A stretch of 5,006 nucleotides of DNA from Oligoflexaceae bacterium (GTDB taxonomy: Bacteria > Bdellovibrionota_B > Oligoflexia > Oligoflexales > Oligoflexaceae): the NCBI GenBank assembly GCA_947474445.1, contig CANJJY010000330.1, positions 1 through 5,006 on the forward strand, given 5' to 3'. Within the stretch, counting starts at the first letter, position 1, and every line of letters begins with the position of its first letter. This document shows positions 1 to 5,006 of the stretch, piece by piece. The notes below the pieces were generated by a model that was not told the DNA's origin, made no database searches, and saw nothing but the letters and a program-made list of their open reading frames with translations. A program made the position numbers and the translations under genes.

Positions 1-11
1 AGGCTTCAACT

Positions 12-130
12 GTGATACACTCGCTATATCCGTTTTGTGTGAGTGTAGTCTGTAGGTCTCCCTGCCCATTCATCTGAAAAGCTGAGTGAGATCTATCAAA
101 TTACTCTCGCTGTCACTTTTGGTGATACAC
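12..130. repeat. Two copies of 9-mer GTGATACAC upstream of the first gene
   Basis: GTGATACAC occurs at 12-20 and again at 122-130, on the same strand and 110 bases apart. Each copy has short dyad symmetry (GTG-ATA-CAC), and the second extends to GGTG-ATA-CACC (121-131). The rest of the leader between them holds no coding sequence or sigma-70 promoter I can support. The pair could be operator half-sites, but a 9-mer repeated once in a short AT-balanced region may be chance. Confidence 0.25.
16..47. repeat. Inverted repeat (possible stem-loop) in the leader of the first gene
   Basis: TACACTC (16-22) is the exact reverse complement of GAGTGTA (41-47). Allowing a G-U pair, the stem extends to 9 bp (16-24 with 39-47) around a 14-base loop. 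No T-run follows, so it does not look like an intrinsic terminator for an upstream gene. It could be a regulator binding site, an RNA leader structure or chance. The left arm overlaps one copy of the 9-mer GTGATACAC. Confidence 0.3.
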
Positions 131-159
131 CAGCATATGGTCAGTTGGCGACGAAAATT

Positions 160-164
160 GGGAG
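160..164 (+). promoter_or_regulatory. Shine-Dalgarno site deciding the GTG start at 172
   Basis: GGGAG lies 7 bases before the GTG at 172, an ideal spacing. The alternative in-frame TTG at 145 has no purine-rich motif at a suitable distance. The receiver fold also begins shortly after the GTG, so 172 is the preferred start. Confidence 0.65.
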
Positions 165-171
165 CGGACTC

Positions 172-1380
172 GTGAGCGATAGTACTCTTCCCACGAAAAT
201 TTTGATTATCGATGCCGATAGATCTGTTGGACAAGGGATGAAAGCTCCCTTAGAGAAGCAGAATGTCAAAGTCGATTTAGCGGCTGACCTCAGTACAGGT
301 CTCTACCTATTCCAACAAAACATATATCCCGTAGTCTTGATAGAGCTGGCTTTCGAAGAATTGCCCGGCCTAGTCCTTATCCAGCGATGGCGTCAACATG
401 AAAATCCAGACAAGCGGAATACGGCCTTTGTTCTCCTGTCGGGCAACAGGGCCAGCGACAACATGCGCGAAAAAAAGCTCATCGATGAATTGGAAGATCT
501 CGAACTCCTCTACAAACCGGTCAATCCTATACAGTTGCTCCCCATTCTAGCGCGTGCGATGCAAACTCGCGGGCGCCGGCTTAAATACGGTGAAATTGCG
601 GGGAGAGTCATGCAGCTCGCGTCCCGCCCTGAGACCGTGGCTGCAGCGATCGATTTGGTCAAAAGCAATATGAAAGAATTGGGTCCACGAGGACAGGATC
701 TCCTGAGGGAAGTTCACGAGGCGCAATTGAAGTGGGACAAGGCCCTCGATGTCGTCGATGGAATGCTGACCTCGAAACCTGACAATTTAAGTGCAGTTAA
801 TCACAAGGGTCGCCTGCTTCTCAAACTCGGCCGGAATCAAGAAGCTTTGAAGTACATGGAGCTGGCTGATAAACAGGCCCCCCAAAATATCCAGCGCATC
901 AATGAAATGGCGATCGCCTATCTGAAGACTAATCACCCGGATCTGTCGATCGAAAAAATGAAGGAAGTCATCAAATACCATCCGGATCAACCCGAAATAA
1001 AATTCGATCTTTTTGCAAAATTGCAGGAATACGGCTTCGACCAGCATGCGGTTAATCTGTGCAAAGATACGACGGGCCCTCTCGAAGTGGTTCGCCACTA
1101 CAACAATAAGGGAGTTGCCCTGGCCAAGGCGGGCAATGTCGAGGGCGCCATTATGGAGTATGAAAGAGCGCTCCTTTTCTTTCCAAAGTATAAGGAAAAT
1201 TACCGCATACTTTATAACATCGCGATGGCACACCTGAGCTACAAAACGCGAGGCCACTATGAAATCGCGATGGACTACATAGGAAAATGCCTGGAACTCA
1301 ATAAGTCCTTCGATAAGGCTCTCAAAACCCGAGAACAGATCACTGAGCAACTGGCCAAGAAAGGCAAGTCCGCCTCGTGA
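172..1380 (+). CDS. Atypical (pseudo-)receiver domain protein with C-terminal TPR repeats
   Basis: The product has 402 residues from the GTG at 172; the same frame opens at a TTG at 145, which would give 411. Residues about 8-130 form a CheY-like receiver: first strand KILIIDADRS, strand VVLIEL at the phosphorylation position, the conserved Ser in FVLLSGN (Ser90) and the Lys-Pro pair YKPV (Lys115). The phosphoacceptor Asp is replaced by Glu58, and the second residue of the usual acidic pair is Ala (Asp14-Ala15-Asp16). Conventional phosphorylation is therefore unlikely, and Glu may mimic the active state. From about residue 180 to the end are helical TPR-type repeats; the best is near residues 309-340 (NNKGVALAKAGNVEGAIMEY), with others around 205-272 and 344-380. 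There is no DNA-binding or enzymatic output domain, signal peptide or membrane segment. A cytosolic scaffold or adaptor acting through protein contacts is the likely role. The pathway and partner are not visible. Confidence 0.85.
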   Translation: MSDSTLPTKILIIDADRSVGQGMKAPLEKQNVKVDLAADLSTGLYLFQQNIYPVVLIELAFEELPGLVLIQRWRQHENPDKRNTAFVLLSGNRASDNMREKKLIDELEDLELLYKPVNPIQLLPILARAMQTRGRRLKYGEIAGRVMQLASRPETVAAAIDLVKSNMKELGPRGQDLLREVHEAQLKWDKALDVVDGMLTSKPDNLSAVNHKGRLLLKLGRNQEALKYMELADKQAPQNIQRINEMAIAYLKTNHPDLSIEKMKEVIKYHPDQPEIKFDLFAKLQEYGFDQHAVNLCKDTTGPLEVVRHYNNKGVALAKAGNVEGAIMEYERALLFFPKYKENYRILYNIAMAHLSYKTRGHYEIAMDYIGKCLELNKSFDKALKTREQITEQLAKKGKSAS

Positions 1381-1446
1381 CCAAAGTCGAAAAATCCTTC
1401 TTTTAGATCCACTCTCTCGTGTAACCTCTCAGCACAAACAGATAGG

Positions 1447-1459
1447 GAGCCTAGGGCTC
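1447..1459 (+). other. Small perfect hairpin before the hydrolase gene
   Basis: GAGCC (1447-1451) and GGCTC (1455-1459) form a perfect 5-bp stem with a TAG loop, ending 6 bases before the ribosome binding site GGTGAGG (1466-1472). No T-run follows, so it is not a typical terminator. It could influence translation initiation or be incidental. The rest of the 100-base spacer (1381-1480) shows no convincing promoter. Confidence 0.3.
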
Positions 1460-1480
1460 ATCTGCGGTGAGGCGGACATT

Positions 1481-2488
1481 ATGAGTTACGAGATCGATGC
1501 TATTTTACAGCGTTTTCAATCGACCTGCGAGCACTGGCAGGGCCGAATCGGGCGGATGGAAAAAAAGGCCCAGTATGCCTACGTGTGGCATCCTCCTCGA
1601 GAAGACGAGGGGCTGAGCGCTCGAGCAAAGGCGGTGGCCCTCTCATTTCAGGCGATTACGCATGGCAATGAAGTCGGGGGCATTGAAGTACTGCTCGCCC
1701 TCCTCGAGCTACTTGGAAGCGGAGTCGTGAGCTGTCCCTTGCCTTTGGGTTTCATACTGGGCAATCCTGAGGCGGCACGAGCCGATCGGCGCTATCTAGA
1801 AAGTGATTTAAATCGATCATTTGGCCAGAAAAGCCAGGCTTCCATGGAGCAGAAGCGAGCTCATGCCCTCGAGCCCTTGCTCGAAGAGAGTTTGTTTTTT
1901 CTGGATTTCCATCAAACGATTGAACCGACGCTTTCTCCCTTCTTCATCTTCCCCTATGCGCCGAGCTCCTACCAATTCGCGGCTGCACTCCATCAGCAAA
2001 TTCCTATTGTTACCCACTGGGGCCGACCTTTTTCTCACGATGGAATGTGTAGCGACGAATATGTGAACTATCGCGGCGGCATAGGTATTACCCTAGAACT
2101 CGGGCAAAAGCGATTTGATGCCTATCATGCGGGAGTTGGCTTACAAGTCGCACTCAGCGCGGTACAATATGTTTTAGGGTTTGTGAAGGGCAATGCCAAG
2201 ACCAGCTTAGAGCGGGCTGAGGGAGCTCTCTATACCTGGAAATCAGTGGTAGCCTACGAGGCAGGGATGACTCTGCGTGAGGGCCTCGTCAATTTTCAGG
2301 TTTTGAAAGTGGGAGATCATCTAGGCTTTACTGCCGACCGCAAGGATATAAGAGCGAAAGCTGATGGTTGGCTGCTTTTTCCTAAATATCCGAGGGATCC
2401 CGCAGCGCCCCCAGCTAAAGAAATCTATCGCATCATAAAACGTATTCTCCCCGAAGACTTAGGCCGCCAAGGAGTGCTGGAGACATGA
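1481..2488 (+). CDS. Succinylglutamate desuccinylase/aspartoacylase family zinc hydrolase (M14-like)
   Basis: This 335-residue protein has no signal peptide and is probably cytosolic. It carries the AstE/ASPA family signature in order. HGNE (61-64) supplies zinc ligands His61 and Glu64. RYLESDLNR (104-112) supplies Arg104, Asn111 and Arg112, matching the substrate-binding RY...DLNR segment of aspartoacylase. FLDFH (140-144) gives the third zinc ligand His144, and ITLELG (203-208) gives the catalytic Glu206. Spacing from His144 to Glu206 is 62, as I recall it for human ASPA. The region after about 245 fits the C-terminal beta domain (GLVNFQVLKVGD). These enzymes hydrolyse an amide bond in N-acyl amino acids or similar substrates, but the substrate cannot be read here. 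No arginine-succinyltransferase pathway genes are nearby, so astE is not assigned. The ATG at 1481 has GGTGAGG 8 bases upstream. The stop overlaps the next start (ATGA), indicating translational coupling. Confidence 0.88.
   Translation: MSYEIDAILQRFQSTCEHWQGRIGRMEKKAQYAYVWHPPREDEGLSARAKAVALSFQAITHGNEVGGIEVLLALLELLGSGVVSCPLPLGFILGNPEAARADRRYLESDLNRSFGQKSQASMEQKRAHALEPLLEESLFFLDFHQTIEPTLSPFFIFPYAPSSYQFAAALHQQIPIVTHWGRPFSHDGMCSDEYVNYRGGIGITLELGQKRFDAYHAGVGLQVALSAVQYVLGFVKGNAKTSLERAEGALYTWKSVVAYEAGMTLREGLVNFQVLKVGDHLGFTADRKDIRAKADGWLLFPKYPRDPAAPPAKEIYRIIKRILPEDLGRQGVLET
2469..2474 (+). promoter_or_regulatory. Shine-Dalgarno site inside the hydrolase 3' end
   Basis: AAGGAG lies within the last codons of the hydrolase gene, 10 bases before the ATG at 2485. 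It supports the overlapping start of the secreted protein and coupled translation of the two genes. Confidence 0.6.
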
Positions 2489-3636
2489 AAAAAAGTGCAG
2501 TTGCCATTTTCTTGCTGGGATTTCATGTGACGTCCGCTTTTGCGGAATCCAGCGATGGTGCACTGCCTCGAGGTAATTCGGACGCTTCTAATAAAAAGCT
2601 GATTCAACCTCTCTCCAAGGGAGAGACCATCGAATGTTTGAGCTATCATGCAGCCCCTTTTACCAGCGATTTGCTTCTGAGTGGCGAGAATGGTAAGGCC
2701 TATTTCGTCAGCCGGGAGAAATCGGAAACTAGCGCTTCGAGCAAAGCCTTCCTTTATGAAGTTGACGTTACGACCAATAAATACAAGCGCATCGTGTCTC
2801 TACGTGCGAATGAAGCATCGGCGCTAGTCGGGCACGGTGAACCCTTTGCCGCCATCAGCGTTTTCGATTTTAAGCAAGGTTGTGGTGAAGGCGTCTCCGC
2901 GGGAATTGGGCTGAAGTGGGTCGGGGAACAGAAAATCATCAAGTCATTTCCTTCCGCGCGCTATAAAATCGTGCCCAGCGATCAAGGGGTGCAAGTAGCC
3001 GATCTCGATCAACGGACGATTAAGAGCCTCGATGTACAGTCATTTCAGAAGCGTTCTGTGGGTAATTTCCCTTCCCAGGTGATTCCTCTCTTTATCAAGC
3101 TTAATCCCCCTATTCTCTACGGATTTTCACCCGAACTGGCTGAACTCCAGCGGTTCGAAGAGCACGAGAGCATGCCAAAGGCCGTCCTAAAACTTAAAAA
3201 GGGGATGCGACTCGTCCAGCAAAATGAGCTCTTTGCCGTCATCAATCCAGGAGATGATCCTCGCGTTCTGCAGCTGAAATTGGTCAAAGGATGGTCAGGA
3301 GATCTCTTCAAAAACTACGAATTTCAGTTGCCTGAAAAGTGGAGCTTCGAAGAGTCTGGCACTCTGCTCGATTTTGCAACAGGAACGATCATGGTTTTTC
3401 CCGCTAAGAACCAAGACAAGAGAGAAAAGCGTCAGGTGATTACCTACTCGCTCTCCAAGCCTGAAGTTGAAAAGGTAATCACCGCCGACAAAGGGCAATA
3501 TTTCAGTCAGATTGGAATTCTTCCTCGCTCCAGTAAGCTTTTGATCCTGAGCCGTGGATTGAGCGACGATGTCGTTCAAAGCATCAAAATAGGTGATCTT
3601 GAGAAAGGTGAGTGGAGAGATATTATTATAAATTGA
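2485..3636 (+). CDS. Secreted/periplasmic protein of unknown function
   Basis: The 383-residue product starts with a clear Sec signal peptide: Lys2-Lys3, a hydrophobic core around residues 4-12 (SAVAIFLLGF) and an AFA-type cleavage site after Ala20, before ESSDG. There is no lipobox Cys, so a soluble periplasmic or exported protein is expected rather than a lipoprotein. The mature part has only two cysteines (Cys51 and Cys133), which could form a disulfide. It shows no transmembrane segment. Alternating short hydrophobic strands and polar turns (for example AYFVSREKS, KLLILSRGLS, QVITYSLSK) suggest a mostly beta fold, perhaps propeller-like; this is a guess from pattern only. I do not recognise a family or catalytic motif. 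Its start overlaps the hydrolase stop by 4 bases, so the two are probably co-transcribed, although one product is cytosolic and the other exported. Confidence 0.8.
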   Translation: MKKSAVAIFLLGFHVTSAFAESSDGALPRGNSDASNKKLIQPLSKGETIECLSYHAAPFTSDLLLSGENGKAYFVSREKSETSASSKAFLYEVDVTTNKYKRIVSLRANEASALVGHGEPFAAISVFDFKQGCGEGVSAGIGLKWVGEQKIIKSFPSARYKIVPSDQGVQVADLDQRTIKSLDVQSFQKRSVGNFPSQVIPLFIKLNPPILYGFSPELAELQRFEEHESMPKAVLKLKKGMRLVQQNELFAVINPGDDPRVLQLKLVKGWSGDLFKNYEFQLPEKWSFEESGTLLDFATGTIMVFPAKNQDKREKRQVITYSLSKPEVEKVITADKGQYFSQIGILPRSSKLLILSRGLSDDVVQSIKIGDLEKGEWRDIIIN

Positions 3637-3642
3637 TAGAGC

Positions 3643-3665
3643 GAGCCAGATCATCTTTGGTTTTT
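3643..3665 (+). terminator. Weak terminator-like hairpin between convergent genes
   Basis: CCAGA (3646-3650) can pair with TTTGG (3656-3660) through two G-C, two A-T and one G-U pair, with a 5-base loop, followed by TTTTT (3661-3665). The stem is weak and overlaps the last codons of smpB on the other strand. It is the only terminator-like element in the 14-base gap between the two stop codons, so it may end the rightward transcript poorly or not at all. Confidence 0.25.
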
Positions 3666-4115
3666 CATGACGCGTGAAATCTCTCTCTTGGCATCTTTCT
3701 CCTTAGCCGAATCGCGCTTATCGTAGTGCTTTTTGCCTTTACCGAGGCCAATTTCAATCTTGATATACTGGCCTTTGAAGTAGATGCTCAAAGGGATGAT
3801 GCTGTAGCCCTTTTCCTGGACAGCGCGTGCTAGTTTGCCAATTTCGGCTCGATGCAAGAGTAAGCGGCGCGGACGACGCTCGGCATGATTCATGATGTTG
3901 CCGTGGGAATAGTGTCCGATGTGAACTTCCTGCAAGATAGCTTCGTCGGTGTCGGTGATATCGACCCAACCGTCCGTGAGGTTCACGCGCCCATCGCGCA
4001 GCGCTTTGACTTCCGTTCCACGCAGGTCGATGCCTGCTTCCCATTTATCGCTGATTTGATATTCATGGTAGGCTTTGCGATTGCTGCTGATGACTTTTAT
4101 TCCCTTTGCTTCCAT
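3651..4115 (-). CDS. smpB: SsrA (tmRNA)-binding protein SmpB
   Basis: SmpB binds tmRNA and brings it to stalled ribosomes for trans-translation, in which the nascent peptide is tagged and the ribosome released. The 154-residue product has the usual family length and its hallmark blocks: NRKAYHEYQI (12-21), then the WEAGIDLRGTEVKALRDGR block (25-43), the RRLLLHRAEI segment (83-92), GYSIIPLSIYFKGQ (103-116), and the basic tail block GLGKGKKHYDKRD (123-135) with the DKR motif. The end, RVMKNQR, resembles the RIMKN ending of E. coli SmpB, the tail that occupies the mRNA channel. The ATG at 4115 gives a normal N-terminus. A GAGGAA motif lies 14 bases upstream, longer than ideal. No tmRNA gene is visible in the window. 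The gene converges on the secreted-protein gene and diverges from the pseudouridine synthase gene. Confidence 0.97.
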   Translation of the reverse strand: MEAKGIKVISSNRKAYHEYQISDKWEAGIDLRGTEVKALRDGRVNLTDGWVDITDTDEAILQEVHIGHYSHGNIMNHAERRPRRLLLHRAEIGKLARAVQEKGYSIIPLSIYFKGQYIKIEIGLGKGKKHYDKRDSAKEKDAKREISRVMKNQR

Positions 4116-4144
4116 ATTATGCTATCAGCTTCCTCGGCGAAATC

Positions 4145-4172
4145 GTTAGAAAAACAGATGCTTCAATGTAAA
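4145..4172 (-). promoter_or_regulatory. Candidate sigma-70-like promoter for smpB
   Basis: On the minus strand, TTTACA (4172-4167) and TCTAAC (4150-4145) resemble -35 and -10 boxes with a 16-base spacer. Start of transcription would fall near 4138, giving a leader of about 20 bases before the ATG. That would place the GAGGAA motif very close to the transcript start, so the assignment is tentative. The gap between the divergent starts is 62 bases (4116-4177), and I see no comparable promoter for the rightward gene. Confidence 0.3.
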
Positions 4173-4177
4173 GCCAA

Positions 4178-5006
4178 ATGCACAAAAGTCCAGTTGAAAA
4201 TCCAGAGCTTGAGGGCGAATACCGATCCCTCGGACGAGCCATTCCCCCCGAGTGGTCAGGTCTTCGCGTCGATGCTTATCTTGCCAAATTCTTCCCTTTT
4301 CTATCGCGGGCCGCATGGCAAAAGCGCTTGCGGGACGGTCAGTTAAGGTTGGATGGGCAGGCTGTGGGCGTGGCCTATCGCTTGCGCGAAGGACAGCGAC
4401 TCGACTTTTATTATCCGGTCAGCATTGAGCCGGAAGTCGATCGAGGGATTTATCCGATCTGGCGGATGGGTGCTATTATGGCTGTATTTAAGCCGGCCCC
4501 TTTGCCCATGCACGAAAACGGACTCTACCGCAAAAATACCTTCGCCGAACTCTTGAAGACCGAATGTGGGCCCGAATGGTCAGCCGTCCACCGCCTCGAT
4601 CGGGAGACATCAGGTATTGTTTTGTGTGGGGCGACCTATGAGGTGAGAAAGGAATTGTCTGCCTCGCTCGCCCGTCGAACTCTGGCCAAGGAATATCTTG
4701 CGATTGCTCATGGCCCCTGTCTCGAAAATCAATGGATCGCTGACGGTCCCATCGGCGACCTGACCTCGAGTGAAATCAGAATTAAAAAATGGGTGGTTCC
4801 CGGAGGGCAGCCCTCGCGAACCGATTTTGAGGTATTGGAACAGAAAGGCTCGCGCGTTCTCTTAAAAGCTCACCCTAAAACGGGTCGAACCAATCAAATC
4901 CGTATTCACGCCGCCCACGCTGGGCATCATCTGGTCGGGGATCGCCTCTTCCACCCCGATGAAGGCGTCTTTCTCGAATGGTTTGTTGAAGGTTTGACTG
5001 ACCATG
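4178..5006 (+). CDS. RluA-family pseudouridine synthase with S4 domain (3' end cut off)
   Basis: The frame opens after a TAA at 4169 with ATG at 4178 and stays open for 276 codons to the window edge, so the C-terminus is missing. Residues about 27-75 form an S4 RNA-binding domain (GLRVDAYLAKFFPFLSR, then DGQLRLDG). The catalytic domain follows: KPAPLPMHENG (105-115), HRLDRETSG (138-146) with the catalytic Asp141, AKEYLAIAHG (170-179), and GRTNQIRIH (236-244) followed by HLVGDRLF (251-258). This family isomerises uridine to pseudouridine in rRNA or tRNA. The vHxxG.Y..NT pattern at 112-121 (HENGLYRKNT) resembles that of PUS9/RIB2-type relatives more than the VHPG pattern of E. coli RluD, so the target is left open. 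Typical members are about 300-330 residues, so roughly 30-60 more are expected. The start has only a weak upstream purine motif, but no other ATG/GTG/TTG precedes the S4 domain in frame. Confidence 0.92.
   Translation, partial: MHKSPVENPELEGEYRSLGRAIPPEWSGLRVDAYLAKFFPFLSRAAWQKRLRDGQLRLDGQAVGVAYRLREGQRLDFYYPVSIEPEVDRGIYPIWRMGAIMAVFKPAPLPMHENGLYRKNTFAELLKTECGPEWSAVHRLDRETSGIVLCGATYEVRKELSASLARRTLAKEYLAIAHGPCLENQWIADGPIGDLTSSEIRIKKWVVPGGQPSRTDFEVLEQKGSRVLLKAHPKTGRTNQIRIHAAHAGHHLVGDRLFHPDEGVFLEWFVEGLTDH

Noticed and set aside
787..1350. A 187-codon open frame on the minus strand inside the receiver-TPR gene
   Set aside because: It is a shadow of the TPR coding sequence, shows no domain pattern and lies opposite a gene with clear receiver and TPR features.
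1447..1459. Reading the GAGCC/GGCTC hairpin as an intrinsic terminator of the receiver-TPR gene
   Set aside because: The stem is only 5 bp and is followed by ATCTGCGG rather than a T-run, and it sits next to the following ribosome binding site.
1481..2488. Assigning the hydrolase as astE of the arginine succinyltransferase pathway
   Set aside because: The catalytic motifs are family-wide, and no astA, astB, astC or astD neighbours are present, so substrate cannot be assigned.
4116..4177. Looking for ssrA (tmRNA) beside smpB
   Set aside because: The flanks of smpB are coding on one side and a 62-base spacer on the other, too short for a tmRNA. No tRNA-like acceptor/T-arm sequence was seen.
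3885..4346. A 153-codon rightward open frame across smpB and the start of the pseudouridine synthase gene
   Set aside because: It overlaps smpB antisense and the true synthase frame (from 4178), both of which have unmistakable family motifs. Its own translation has none.
4353..4556. A 67-codon rightward open frame inside the pseudouridine synthase gene
   Set aside because: The synthase frame through the same bases encodes the S4 to catalytic-domain linker and the KPAPLPMHENG motif; the short frame is a shadow.

Overview
The window reads as an ordinary stretch of a bacterial chromosome of about half GC, with four complete genes and one that runs off the right edge. The layout is a rightward group (pseudo-receiver/TPR protein, then a zinc-dependent M14-like desuccinylase/aspartoacylase relative overlapping a secreted unknown protein), a convergent leftward smpB, and a divergent rightward RluA-type pseudouridine synthase. 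The receiver-TPR architecture, the GC content and the secreted orphan would suit a Bdellovibrionota or other deltaproteobacteria-like Gram-negative. This is an impression from protein style only; nothing in the window fixes the taxon.

Region by region. Bases 1-171 are a non-coding leader with a small inverted repeat and a repeated 9-mer. Bases 172-1380 encode a CheY-like receiver whose phosphoacceptor Asp is replaced by Glu, followed by TPR helices. Bases 1381-1480 are a spacer with a small hairpin just ahead of a good ribosome binding site. Bases 1481-2488 encode the M14-like hydrolase with its zinc and catalytic residues intact. Bases 2485-3636 start inside the previous stop codon (ATGA) and encode a protein with a clear Sec signal peptide and no recognised family. 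Only 14 bases then separate two convergent stop codons. Bases 3651-4115 (minus) are smpB, the tmRNA partner for ribosome rescue. A 62-base divergent gap follows, and from 4178 to the edge lies an S4-domain plus pseudouridine synthase gene, cut off after 276 codons with its catalytic motif intact.

Functionally, the right half is translation related (ribosome rescue and RNA pseudouridylation). The left half holds a probable protein-protein signalling adaptor and a coupled gene pair of unknown pathway. I see no tRNA, rRNA, tmRNA, CRISPR array, insertion sequence or phage genes. I did not find a clearly new multi-gene system. The best leads are the Glu-substituted receiver, the coupled hydrolase/secreted-orphan pair, and the PUS9/RIB2-like signature in the pseudouridine synthase.
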